The notes under the pieces: generated by a model
What the model was told of the DNA's origin: nothing
Seen by the model: only the letters and a program-made list of their open reading frames with translations
The model's database searches: none
Shown here: positions 6,746-15,196 of the stretch, one piece after another
Position numbering within the stretch: the stretch's first letter is position 1
Layout: every line of letters starts with the position of its first letter
Made by a program: the position numbers and the translations under genes
Assembly: GCA_031254995.1 (NCBI GenBank)
Contig: JAIRTJ010000095.1
Coordinates: 1-30,745, forward strand
Source of the DNA: Eubacteriales Family XIII. Incertae Sedis bacterium
GTDB lineage: Bacteria; Bacillota; Clostridia; Peptostreptococcales; Anaerovoracaceae
Direction of reading: 5' to 3'
Length of the DNA stretch: 30,745 nt

Positions 6746-8599
6746 ATGAATAAAACGAAGAAAAACCGAGAACGGCCCAAGACGGGATTTGCGAGACTCT
6801 TTGAAATAGCCATGATGAAGAAGCCTCTCATCATCGGTTCGATCATACTGTCCGTTTTGGCGGCGGTCATAGGTTTCGTGCCTTACGTCGCGATCTATTT
6901 CATCATAAAAAGCGTCATCGAGGCATTGCCTGACTTGTCCGGGGCGGATGGCGCGTATATCGTACGGTGGGGTTGGATCGCCTTTGGCGGCGCGGTCGGG
7001 AACATTCTCGTGTATTTCGCGGCGCTCATGCTTTCGCACCTCGCGGCGTTCGGAACCCTCTACAAGCTAAAGGTTGATTTCGCCTCGCATTTGGCGCGCG
7101 TGCCGTTGGGATTGCACGTACTCATCGGCAGCGGAAAGCTGCGCAAAATTACGGACGAAAACATAGAAAAGATCGAGGGATTCATCGCCCATCAGTTGCC
7201 GGATCTCGCGGCTGCGGCCGCGGCGCCTGTTCCGCTGTTCGCGATGCTTTTCGCCGTGGATTGGCGCTTCGGGTTGGCTTCCGCTCTGGGCGTCGTCGTA
7301 GGGCTTGTCATGTATTCGTACATGACTCGCATGATGGGAAGCGATGGCGCGCAGGCGAATATGGATCGTTATCAGAGGGCGATGGAGGATATGAACAACG
7401 CCACTGTGGAATACATCCGCGGCATATCCGTAGTCAAGGCATTTCGCCAAACCGTCTATTCGTTTCGACGGCTGTACGACTCCATCAAAAAATATACGAA
7501 GTGGATTCTCGAATTCACGCTGAAGATGAAAAACAGCTATGCCGCCGCCATAACCGTCGTGCAGAGCATATTCCTGTTCATCATGCCCGTCGCCGTACTC
7601 GTCGGCATGCGCGTCGCGCAGGAGGACGCGGACGCTTTCCCCGCGTTTGTCACTACCGTCCTCTTCTATTTAATCTTGACGCAATCAGTGGGCGGCGTCG
7701 TGCTGAAAGTCATCTACGCGAGCGGAACGATGATGCAACTCACCGGCCACGCGGAGGCAATGGACGCCGTGCTCGCGGAGCCGGAGCTTTCCGTTCGTCC
7801 CGATCCGAAGCCCATAAATTCGCACGATGTGACCTTTGACGACGTGACGTTTTCCTATGACAAGGAAAATGAGATCGAGGCGCTGTCGGGCGTATCGTTC
7901 ACGGCGAAACAGGGTGAGGTGACTGCCATCGTAGGGCCGTCGGGCGGGGGCAAATCCACCATCGCGCACCTGATCCCCCGATTTTTCGACGTGAGCGGCG
8001 GCGCTGTGCGAATCGGCGATACGGATGTGTGCGACGCGGATCCCCACGCTTTGATGGACAATGTGAGCTTCGTCTTTCAAGACGTGTACCTCTTCAAACA
8101 GAGCGTGATGGACAATATCCGCATGGGCGATCCGTCCGCGTCCGACGAGCGCGTATATGAGGCGGCGCGAGACGCGCAGTGCACGGCTTTCGTCGAGAAG
8201 TTGCCGCAGGGCTTTCAAACGGTCATCGGCACGAAGGGCATACATCTTTCGGGCGGCGAGCGTCAGCGCTTGGCTATTGCGCGCGCCATCGTGAAGGATT
8301 CGCCCATCGTCGTACTCGATGAGGCGACGGCGTTTTCCGATCCGGAGAACGAGTATCTGATCCAACTGGCTTTCGAGAGGCTTATGAAAAACAAGACCGT
8401 CGTCATGATCGCGCACAGACTCTCTTCGGTGCGCGGAGCGGATAGGATCATCGTGGTAGACGGAGGACGAGTCGCGCAGAGCGGGACGCACGATAAGTTG
8501 TTGGAACAAGGCGGGAAATACGGAGATATGTGGAAGGTATATACGGAGACGTCGAGTTGGCGTATGTCCGCGGCAAAAGGAGGAATTGACAATGAGTAA
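6746..8599 (+). CDS. ABC transporter, fused permease-ATPase subunit 1 (YbtP/IrtA-like)
   Basis: A half-transporter of 617 residues: an exporter-fold membrane domain (about 25-330, hydrophobic segments near 28-58, 78-100, 155-190, 265-290 and 300-320) followed by an ATPase domain. Walker A is GPSGGGKST (397-405), the signature is LSGGERQ (501-507), and Walker B with catalytic Glu is VVLDEAT (522-528, E526), followed by AFSDPENE and a switch His in IAHRLS. The AFSDPENE D-loop resembles the AFADPENE I recall for siderophore transporters such as IrtA and YbtP. That hints at metal-siderophore transport rather than drug export, but the substrate is unproven. GGAGGG precedes the ATG. The gene overlaps the next subunit by 8 bp, so the two probably form a heterodimer. 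Confidence 0.88.
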   Translation: MNKTKKNRERPKTGFARLFEIAMMKKPLIIGSIILSVLAAVIGFVPYVAIYFIIKSVIEALPDLSGADGAYIVRWGWIAFGGAVGNILVYFAALMLSHLAAFGTLYKLKVDFASHLARVPLGLHVLIGSGKLRKITDENIEKIEGFIAHQLPDLAAAAAAPVPLFAMLFAVDWRFGLASALGVVVGLVMYSYMTRMMGSDGAQANMDRYQRAMEDMNNATVEYIRGISVVKAFRQTVYSFRRLYDSIKKYTKWILEFTLKMKNSYAAAITVVQSIFLFIMPVAVLVGMRVAQEDADAFPAFVTTVLFYLILTQSVGGVVLKVIYASGTMMQLTGHAEAMDAVLAEPELSVRPDPKPINSHDVTFDDVTFSYDKENEIEALSGVSFTAKQGEVTAIVGPSGGGKSTIAHLIPRFFDVSGGAVRIGDTDVCDADPHALMDNVSFVFQDVYLFKQSVMDNIRMGDPSASDERVYEAARDAQCTAFVEKLPQGFQTVIGTKGIHLSGGERQRLAIARAIVKDSPIVVLDEATAFSDPENEYLIQLAFERLMKNKTVVMIAHRLSSVRGADRIIVVDGGRVAQSGTHDKLLEQGGKYGDMWKVYTETSSWRMSAAKGGIDNE

Positions 8600-10349
8600 A
8601 CTTCAAAATATGCTGATGCTCACGAATGGCGGTTACGCGGACTTGAAGAAGGCGGCCTTCGCTTGCACACTCACGAATTTTGCCATGATACTGCCGTTCG
8701 GCGCGCTCATGCAATTCATCGTCGAACTAGTGAAGCCTCTGACGGGCGGAGAGATCTCTTGGACAAATATGCTGTTGCTGTTCGGCGCGGGCGTCGTCGG
8801 CTCCTTTCTCCTGTATCTCTGTCAGCGAAACGATTACGAAAAGACATACGTCGTCTCCTACACGCAGTGCGAGCAAACGCGCGTCACGATGGCCGAGCAC
8901 ATACGCCGCTTGCCCATGAGCGTATTCAACTCCAAGGATTTGTCCGAACTGACGGTGAACCTGATGGGCGATGTGGCGACGAGCGAACACGTCATGAGTC
9001 ACATCATCCCGCAGCTGATCGCGAACATCATCTCCATCTCTGCGATCTGCGTTATGCTTGCGGTATACGACTGGCGCATGGCTCTCGCGATCTTCATCAC
9101 CGTCCCGTTGGCGGTGGGGATCGTCATGCTCGCTCGCAAAATCTACGGCGGCATTTCGAAAAAGCACGCAGCGGCGAAGTTGGTCGCATCCGAACGCGTG
9201 CAGGAATACATCGAGGGCATCAAGGTCATCCGCGCGTGCAACATGGACGGCGAGAGATTCGGCGCGTTGGAGAAGGCATTGCGAGAGATGATGCGCCTCG
9301 CGATGGCGATGGAAGTCGGCACCGGCGTATTCGTGATGGGCGCGCAGGCTGTATTGCAGGGAGGTATCGGACTCACGGCTCTCGTCGGCGCGACGCTTTT
9401 GACGGGAGGCTCTCTTGGATTCGTTCCGCTTTTGATGTTTCTGATCATCGTGGTAAAGATCTATTCTCCCGTCGTCGTGATCCTCACGCTGTTGCCGGAA
9501 TTGTTTTATTTTCAAATCAGTTTGCGGCGCATGCGCGATCTGCTCTCCATAGATCCGATGACCGGGGACGAGGAGACGAAACCGAAGGATTTCACCATCG
9601 TCTGCGAACACGTCGACTTTTCCTACGGCGCGGGCGCGGAACAGGCGATCAGCGATTTTTCCGCAACGATTCCGGCAGGCAGTCTGACGGCTCTTGTCGG
9701 ACCGTCCGGCAGCGGCAAGAGTACGATATCGAGATTGATCGCGCGCTTCTGGGATACGGATCGAGGCCGCATCACCATCGGCGGCACGGATGTTAAAACG
9801 CTCGATCCCGAATACTTGATGAGCTATATGTCGTTTGTTTTTCAAGATGTAGTATTGTTTAACGATACGATCTTGGGGAACATCCGCATCGGAAATATGA
9901 ACGCGACGGACGAGCAGATTCGCGCCGCCGCAACGGCCGCTTGCTGCGACGAATTCGCCGACCGTCTTCCCGAGGGTTACGATACCATGCTCGGAGAGAA
10001 CGGAGCGACGCTGTCCGGCGGCGAGCGTCAACGCATTTCCATCGCTCGCGCGCTGCTGAAGGACGCGCCTATCGTCCTTCTCGACGAAGCGACGGCGAGT
10101 CTCGATCCGGAAAATGAAGCGGCTATTCAAAAGGCGATTTCCGCGCTGATCGCGGATAAGACCGTGCTCGTCATCGCTCATCGCCTGCGCACGATCGCCG
10201 GCGCGGACAAGATTATCGTTCTGGACAAGGGGCGCATCGCTGAGCAAGGCTCGCACGAAGAGCTCATGGCGAAGGGCGGTCTGTACGAAAAACTCTATGC
10301 GTTGCAGACGGAAAGCCTCGGTTGGTCGATAGGGAAACAGGCCGTTTGA
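8592..10349 (+). CDS. ABC transporter, fused permease-ATPase subunit 2 (YbtQ/IrtB-like)
   Basis: Partner half-transporter of 585 residues. Membrane helices lie at roughly 22-45, 58-78, 140-182 and 245-305, then the ATPase domain with Walker A GPSGSGKST (370-378), signature LSGGERQ (474-480), Walker B IVLLDEAT (494-501, E499), canonical SLD loop and switch His in IAHRLR. Both ATP sites of the predicted heterodimer therefore look competent, with no Glu-to-Asp degeneration. The ATG at 8592 is used because AAGGAGG (8577-8583) lies eight bases upstream, inside the end of subunit 1; a TTG at 8586 is rejected. The overlap suggests translational coupling and equal dosage. Substrate unknown; multidrug or siderophore-related transport are the leading options. 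Confidence 0.9.
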   Translation: MSKLQNMLMLTNGGYADLKKAAFACTLTNFAMILPFGALMQFIVELVKPLTGGEISWTNMLLLFGAGVVGSFLLYLCQRNDYEKTYVVSYTQCEQTRVTMAEHIRRLPMSVFNSKDLSELTVNLMGDVATSEHVMSHIIPQLIANIISISAICVMLAVYDWRMALAIFITVPLAVGIVMLARKIYGGISKKHAAAKLVASERVQEYIEGIKVIRACNMDGERFGALEKALREMMRLAMAMEVGTGVFVMGAQAVLQGGIGLTALVGATLLTGGSLGFVPLLMFLIIVVKIYSPVVVILTLLPELFYFQISLRRMRDLLSIDPMTGDEETKPKDFTIVCEHVDFSYGAGAEQAISDFSATIPAGSLTALVGPSGSGKSTISRLIARFWDTDRGRITIGGTDVKTLDPEYLMSYMSFVFQDVVLFNDTILGNIRIGNMNATDEQIRAAATAACCDEFADRLPEGYDTMLGENGATLSGGERQRISIARALLKDAPIVLLDEATASLDPENEAAIQKAISALIADKTVLVIAHRLRTIAGADKIIVLDKGRIAEQGSHEELMAKGGLYEKLYALQTESLGWSIGKQAV

Positions 10350-10404
10350 AAAGACGAAAACAACCGAGCTGCGCGTCTCTCATCGCGCTCCTTTCCTCGC
10401 ATCA

Positions 10405-10433
10405 TTGACGGAAGATTTGTTTTTCCGTATAAT
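10405..10433 (+). promoter_or_regulatory. Strong sigma-A promoter before the LegC-type aminotransferase
   Basis: TTGACG (10405-10410), 17 bp, TATAAT (10428-10433). The predicted start site near 10440 leaves a leader of about 14 bases. A five-codon frame begins at 10440 and its TGA overlaps the gene's ATG, which is probably incidental. Confidence 0.8.
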
Positions 10434-10453
10434 GAAGCCATGGAAAGAATCGA

Positions 10454-11728
10454 ATGAGAGAGATACCTTTGAGCGTTCCGAATTTGAATATTGAGACAGC
10501 CGACAATCTGCGAAAATGCGCGGAGACGGGGTGGGTATCCACGGGCGGCGACTTCATTCCTATGTTTGAGGAAAAAGTCGCGGCCTATGTCGGCGTCTCG
10601 GATGCGGTGGCCTGTCAAAGCGGGACGGCAGGATTGCACGTCGCGTTGCGACTTTTGGGCGTCGGCGCGGGCGACGAAGTCATCGCGCCGACCCTCACGT
10701 TCATCGCCGCGGTAAATCCCATTCGATATCTCGGCGCGGAACCGGTATTCATGGATTGCGACGATAGCCTGTGTCTCGATCCCGTGAAATTGGAGCGGTT
10801 TTGTCGCGAGGAATGTCATCTTGAGGACGGAAATCTCATAAACAACGACACGGATCGGATCGTCAAAGCCGTCGTTCCCGTACACGTATTCGGCAATCTC
10901 GCTGACATGGAGGCTATCGCGGATACGGCGGCGCGCTACGGTTTGAAGGTCTTGGAGGACGCCACCGAGGCGATGGGGAGTTTCTTTGCGCAAGGGCGCT
11001 ACGCGGGCAGACACGCGGGAACCGTCGGCGACCTCGGCGTGTTTTCCTTCAACGCGAACAAGATCATCACGACGGGCGGCGGCGGTATGATCGTCGCGGG
11101 CGAGAGCCCTTCGGCCGAGTCCTACACGCGTCAAGCACGGTACCTGACAACGACCGCGCGGGATGACGAGTTCTTTTTCGTTCACGACGCGGTGGGATAC
11201 AACTATCGCATGTTGAACATTCAAGCGGCGTTGGGCGTGAGTCAGATCGACGAGTTGGAGGATTTCGTGGCGATAAAGCGTAACAACTTCGCCGTGTACG
11301 AGGAATGTTTGAGAGACGCGCCGCAGATGCGTCTGCTTCCGTTCCGAGAAGGCATTCGCGCGAACAAAGGGTGTTATTCGCTGCTGATCGAGGACGAGAT
11401 CGAGAGTCCGCATATTTCCGGGGCGGACGGATATTCCGACGCGACGCAATGCGACGTCCGGGACGCGCGAGGGATATCGATGAGCGATCCTGCGGGCAAT
11501 CGCCGGGACCGACTCATGAAGTCTATGATCGCGGAGGGCATTCAGTGTCGCCCGGTCTGGAAGCTCATTCATACGCAGAAGCCCTATGCCGAGGCGCGAG
11601 CCTATGACATCGACAAGGCGCGTTATTACGAAAAGCATGTCATGAACATTCCCTGTTCGACGAGTTTGACGGAGGATGACGTGCGCTTCGTGTGCGACAG
11701 CATTATGAAATTCTCGCGAAGCCTGTAG
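10454..11728 (+). CDS. LegC-family nucleotide-sugar aminotransferase (DegT/DnrJ/EryC1)
   Basis: A PLP-dependent enzyme of 424 residues that should aminate a 4-keto nucleotide sugar, as in legionaminic or bacillosamine-type sugar synthesis. Motifs: IPLSVPNL (4-11), TGWVSTGGDF, SGTAGLHVAL (56-65), PTLTFIAAVNPIRY (79-92), PVHVFGN (142-148), LEDATEAMGS (168-176) and SFNANKIITTGGGGM (198-212), with K203 as the likely PLP lysine. Compared with the family, about 35 residues (roughly 313-348, Asp/Ser-rich) appear inserted before the RRDRLMKSMIAEGIQ segment. No other nonulosonate genes lie nearby, so the substrate is uncertain. A weak GGAAAG ribosome site precedes the ATG. It is followed 56 bp later by icd and probably co-transcribed from the promoter at 10405. 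Confidence 0.86.
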   Translation: MREIPLSVPNLNIETADNLRKCAETGWVSTGGDFIPMFEEKVAAYVGVSDAVACQSGTAGLHVALRLLGVGAGDEVIAPTLTFIAAVNPIRYLGAEPVFMDCDDSLCLDPVKLERFCREECHLEDGNLINNDTDRIVKAVVPVHVFGNLADMEAIADTAARYGLKVLEDATEAMGSFFAQGRYAGRHAGTVGDLGVFSFNANKIITTGGGGMIVAGESPSAESYTRQARYLTTTARDDEFFFVHDAVGYNYRMLNIQAALGVSQIDELEDFVAIKRNNFAVYEECLRDAPQMRLLPFREGIRANKGCYSLLIEDEIESPHISGADGYSDATQCDVRDARGISMSDPAGNRRDRLMKSMIAEGIQCRPVWKLIHTQKPYAEARAYDIDKARYYEKHVMNIPCSTSLTEDDVRFVCDSIMKFSRSL

Positions 11729-11784
11729 ATCTCGCGGCGATCGCGATGCGCGAATATGCCCGATCGGGCAGGATAGGACGGTTT

Positions 11785-12999
11785 ATGGAGAAAAAAATCG
11801 AAATGAAAACCCCCCTGGTTGAAATGGACGGGGATGAGATGACGCGCGTGATATGGGCGAAGGTCAAGGAAATTTTGATCGAGCCTCACGTGGACTTGAA
11901 CACGGTGTATTACGATCTGGGACTGAAAAACCGCGAAGCTGCGGGCGACCGCGTGACGACGGAGGCTGCGGAAGCGATACGCAAGTACGGCGTGGGCGTA
12001 AAATGCGCCACGATCACGCCCAACGCGGAGCGCGTCAAGGAATACGATCTCACGACCATGTGGAAATCGCCAAACGGAACCATTCGCGCGATCTTGGACG
12101 GAACCGTCTTTCGCTCGCCCATCATCGTGCGAGGGATCGTTCCCTTTATTCCAACGTGGACGAAGCCCATCACAGTCGCGCGACATGCGTACGGCGATAT
12201 CTACAAGAACACGGAGATCGACGTACCGGAGGGCGGCAAGGTCGCGCTCGCGTACACCTCGGAGGACGGCGTCAGGACGGAGACGCCCATTCATGCGTTC
12301 GACGGTACGGCCGGCGTCGTTCAGGGCATTCACAACACGGACGCGAGCATACGCTCGTTCGCGCGATCTTGCATGAATTTCGCGCTCGATACGCGGCAGG
12401 ATCTGTGGTTCGCGACGAAGGACACCATATCGAAGACCTACGATCGCAGATTTCGCGATATCTTCGAGACGATATACGATGAGGAGTACAAGGATCGCTT
12501 CGCCGACGCGGGCACGGAGTTCTTCTACACGCTCATCGACGACGCGGTGGCGCGGGTCATACGCTCGAACGGCGGCTTTATCTGGGCCTGCAAGAATTAC
12601 GACGGGGATGTCATGAGCGATATGGTAGCGACAGCTTACGGAAGCCTGGCGATGATGACCTCAGTCCTCGTATCTCCCGAGGGGCACTGCGAGTATGAGG
12701 CCGCGCACGGCACGGTTCAAAGGCATTATTATAAATACCTGAAGGGCGAGCCGACATCGACGAACGCCGTCGCAACGATCTATGCGTGGGCTGGCGCGCT
12801 CATGAAACGCGGCGAGAAAGACGGCTTGGCGCGTCTGTCCGGATTCGGCGCGAAGATGGAGGTCGCCGCCGTAAAGACCATCGAAGACGGCATCATGACG
12901 GGTGATCTCTTTGACCTTTCGAATCTCGAAAGAAAGAGGCGCGTCGACACGGAGACTTTTTTGCTCGAAGTGGGACAACGCCTCGCGGCCATCGTGTGA
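11785..12999 (+). CDS. icd: Isocitrate dehydrogenase, NADP-dependent (eukaryotic-like homodimeric type)
   Basis: Oxidatively decarboxylates isocitrate to 2-oxoglutarate. The 404-residue protein begins MEKKIEMKTPLVEMDGDEMTR and contains GVGVKCATITP, WKSPNGTIRAILDGTVFR, GRHAYGD-like RHAYGDIYKN, IRSFARSCMNFA, WFATKDTIS, CKNYDGDVMSD, EAAHGTVQRHY and TSTNAVATIYAW. This pattern matches the eukaryotic-type subfamily also found in Thermotoga, not the E. coli or Bacillus Icd type; the retained RH and KGE features suit NADP. The ATG at 11785 has AGGA six bases upstream; an upstream in-frame ATG at 11692 would overlap the preceding gene by 37 bases and lacks family support. It is followed by the bidirectional terminator at 13009-13058. 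Confidence 0.94.
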   Translation: MEKKIEMKTPLVEMDGDEMTRVIWAKVKEILIEPHVDLNTVYYDLGLKNREAAGDRVTTEAAEAIRKYGVGVKCATITPNAERVKEYDLTTMWKSPNGTIRAILDGTVFRSPIIVRGIVPFIPTWTKPITVARHAYGDIYKNTEIDVPEGGKVALAYTSEDGVRTETPIHAFDGTAGVVQGIHNTDASIRSFARSCMNFALDTRQDLWFATKDTISKTYDRRFRDIFETIYDEEYKDRFADAGTEFFYTLIDDAVARVIRSNGGFIWACKNYDGDVMSDMVATAYGSLAMMTSVLVSPEGHCEYEAAHGTVQRHYYKYLKGEPTSTNAVATIYAWAGALMKRGEKDGLARLSGFGAKMEVAAVKTIEDGIMTGDLFDLSNLERKRRVDTETFLLEVGQRLAAIV

Positions 13000-13008
13000 A
13001 CATACAAA

Positions 13009-13058
13009 AAGCAAGGGCGGGGCGGCTGTATCCGCTGTCGCTCACCCTTGCTTCTTTT
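13009..13058. terminator. Bidirectional Rho-independent terminator between convergent genes
   Basis: AAGCAAGGG (13009-13017) pairs perfectly with CCCTTGCTT (13045-13053). The inner segment contains a second small stem GCGG/CCGC. T-rich tracts flank the hairpin on both strands (CTTTTG after it on plus, CTTTTTG on minus), so it can end icd and the ferritin-like gene transcripts. Confidence 0.8.
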
Positions 13059-13065
13059 GTCGAGA

Positions 13066-13371
13066 CTATTTTATTCCCAATTCTTCCATCATTTCCTTGA
13101 CTTCGCCCTCTCCCTCTTCAAGGAATCCGGGCAGAGCGGGATCGAGGCGTTTCATGAGCGTAAGCAGTTCCCCGCAATGCTCCTTTTCCTCGTCCCTGAT
13201 ATCCATGAGAACCTTCTTGACCAAGGGATCGTCGGTTGCGAGGGCGTGCGATTCATAGAGATAGATGGCCTCCAACTCCCCGGCGATATCCAAGCGCAGC
13301 GCCTGAATGAGCTCGTCTTTGCTGATCTTCCTGTCTACGTTTCCCGAGAACGGGTTTGCGAATGATGGCAT
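13066..13371 (-). CDS. Encapsulated-ferritin-like diiron protein
   Basis: A 101-residue two-helix protein expected to oxidise and sequester iron. It aligns without gaps to my recollection of Rhodospirillum rubrum EncFtn over GELEAIYLYES (31-41) and RDEEKEHCGE (59-68). The presumed ferroxidase ligands E32, E62 and H65 and the nearby E34 and Y39 are all present, and the short length fits the family, which dimerises to make a ferroxidase centre. The C-terminus ends EELGIK, similar to the GDLGIRK-type encapsulin cargo tail. No encapsulin shell gene is in the window. The ATG at 13371 follows AAAGGAG (13378-13384 region); an upstream ATG at 13443 overlaps the promoter and is rejected. Monocistronic, transcribed from 13444-13472. 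A rubrerythrin-like role without a shell is the alternative. Confidence 0.82.
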   Translation of the reverse strand: MPSFANPFSGNVDRKISKDELIQALRLDIAGELEAIYLYESHALATDDPLVKKVLMDIRDEEKEHCGELLTLMKRLDPALPGFLEEGEGEVKEMMEELGIK

Positions 13372-13443
13372 GGCATGCTCCTTTCCGTCGTGAAAGACTC
13401 GATTGAATGCGACGACTCGCCGACCGCGCGTACGTCTGTACAT

Positions 13444-13472
13444 ATATTATCTGCTTCGGTAGGAAAATTCAA
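13444..13472 (-). promoter_or_regulatory. Promoter of the ferritin-like gene
   Basis: Minus strand: TTGAAT (13467-13472), 17 bp, TAATAT (13444-13449). The -35 overlaps the stop codon region of ydbT, so the gene can be expressed apart from ydbST. Confidence 0.55.
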
Positions 13473-15196
13473 CAGAAATAATCGGAATTCCGTCGCAACG
13501 CCTCCGCGTGTTCCTCGGACGTTCGTCGAGGGCGCACCCAATCCATGTATGACAGGGCGGATTCCTCGTCCGCGTCGAGGATCGTCTCCTCAAACGTTCC
13601 CAGACCGCCGGATTGAGCCGACACATGCGCGACGCGCACCCTCTGTTGGAACGGATTTTGGCGTATGCGCGCGATCTGTATCTTGCGCCGAGGGATGATC
13701 ACCGTCTTGATGCCGTAGGCGCCGCGGCGCATTACGAGAAATGTTTCATTCGTCGTCATACCCCTGCCTCTCCAACTGCGGTACGCGGTAACGCAGAGGA
13801 AGGCGAAAAAGCCGCCCGAGATTGCGAGCAAAACGCTTGCGCGGGGGAAAGACGGCGCGAATTCCCTCAGCAGTTGCCAAGCGGGAATAACGACCGCCGC
13901 GATAAAGAGCGCGTACCCCCTGAAATATCGAAAATACGTCCTGCGCAGGGAGGCGCGGGGCAATCCCGTTTTGATCTCCGGCGCGTCCGAGAATTCGGGC
14001 AGTATTTCCCGCAGAAAGCCATCGATTTCCCGGTATTTGATGAAGGGGTGGATCGGAACGCCCGGACCTTCCGCATCCGTCGCCTTTTCCGCGTCGATGG
14101 ACGCCATCTTTACGCGTATCTCCGCGTATCCGATGATCCTTCTGAGAAGGGAGCGTCGGATGTGCAATTCCTGTATCCGATCTACGGATTTTCCTATCGT
14201 CTTGTGCGTCAGCAAGCCGCGATCTATCTCGATGCGATCGCCGCGCCTTTGGACGGTAAAGTCGAAATACTTTAGCACGCTCGATATGACGGAAACTGCC
14301 CAGACGATCAACAAGACGCAGATCACGGCTATGATAACGAAGAAGATATTGAGCGCGGCGAAGTATCGAAGCGCGGAATCCATCGTATCCGAGAGCAGAT
14401 TTTCAAGAAAGGGGATGTCCGCGAGCTGATAGAGAAACGAAAGGGCGAGAAACAGATACAAGGTCGTCTTTCCGTTGGAAAGTCCGTGCAGGAGCAATTC
14501 CGACGTGCGAATGCGGTAGCGTTTGAGATTCTCGTCTTCGCGCGCGAATCCGGGCGGCGGGTTCGCGAAGACGCGCGCGGTTTCGTCCGACGCCGCGCGA
14601 TCGCGGTCAAACGTCGCGTTCTCTGCGTCAATAGGGGGGAACATGCCCGGCGCGGTCTGTTGCGCTTGGAATTCCCGAGGCCGACCGGTAATGTCCCTCT
14701 CCGGATTTTTCATGTGTTCGATCCGCGCTCGCAGTTCGTTTGCGAGCGGTTTTTCCAGAGAAGGAATGATCGCGTCGACCGCCGTTGACTGTCCGGCCGT
14801 GTCTATGTTGAAACTGACGACGCCGAACGCCTGTTCGATAACATTGGCTTTGATATTGACGGAATGAACACGCGTAAAGGGGATGCGGCTGTCCGTCCTC
14901 CTGAAAACGCCTTTCCGCAAGCGCACCTCCGTGTCGGTGACCTCCCACGTCAGGCGAAAATACTGCAGGACGCTGATCGCCGCTACGAGGAGAAGGATCG
15001 CGCCCGCGGTGACGAGCAGATACGGGTTTCTGAAGGACAGCCCGCCGTTTTCTTTGAGCGCGGGCACGCTGTTGAACGCGCTGACGATCGGGATGATGAT
15101 CGCGAAGATCCATTGACGCAAATTTCCCAATGTTTTGGTCAGAATGTATGACCAATGTACGCGATGTCTTCCCTCCAAAGGATTCATATCAGACAT
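13469..15196 (-). CDS. ydbT: YdbT-like membrane protein with bacterial PH (bPH2) domains
   Basis: A 575-residue membrane protein of the YdbT family. Two hydrophobic segments (about 28-45 and 60-80) are followed by a first bPH2 domain with WEVTDTEVRLRKGVF and IPFTRVHSVNI. A polar linker (about 165-225, probably cytosolic and disordered) leads to a second helical pair (240-265, 285-310) and the second domain (FDFTVQRRGDRIEIDRGLL, SVDRIQELHIR). A third helical pair (near 425-470) leads to the last domain (TNETFLVMRRGAYG, IPRRKIQIARI). In Bacillus subtilis ydbST belongs to the sigma-W stress response and protects against some antimicrobial peptides; a similar envelope role here is inference. The ATG at 15196 overlaps the ydbS stop by 8 bp. 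Confidence 0.85.
   Translation of the reverse strand: MSDMNPLEGRHRVHWSYILTKTLGNLRQWIFAIIIPIVSAFNSVPALKENGGLSFRNPYLLVTAGAILLLVAAISVLQYFRLTWEVTDTEVRLRKGVFRRTDSRIPFTRVHSVNIKANVIEQAFGVVSFNIDTAGQSTAVDAIIPSLEKPLANELRARIEHMKNPERDITGRPREFQAQQTAPGMFPPIDAENATFDRDRAASDETARVFANPPPGFAREDENLKRYRIRTSELLLHGLSNGKTTLYLFLALSFLYQLADIPFLENLLSDTMDSALRYFAALNIFFVIIAVICVLLIVWAVSVISSVLKYFDFTVQRRGDRIEIDRGLLTHKTIGKSVDRIQELHIRRSLLRRIIGYAEIRVKMASIDAEKATDAEGPGVPIHPFIKYREIDGFLREILPEFSDAPEIKTGLPRASLRRTYFRYFRGYALFIAAVVIPAWQLLREFAPSFPRASVLLAISGGFFAFLCVTAYRSWRGRGMTTNETFLVMRRGAYGIKTVIIPRRKIQIARIRQNPFQQRVRVAHVSAQSGGLGTFEETILDADEESALSYMDWVRPRRTSEEHAEALRRNSDYFC

Noticed and set aside
8727..10256. 509-codon open frame on the minus strand
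   Set aside because: Antisense shadow of ABC subunit 2; Arg/His/Asp-rich composition is that of a reversed coding frame.
10440..10456. Five-codon leader peptide before the LegC-type gene
   Set aside because: The ATG sits at the predicted transcript start without a ribosome site; most likely chance.
10295..11638. 447-codon open frame on the minus strand
   Set aside because: Antisense shadow of the LegC-type gene, no ribosome site, no family resemblance.
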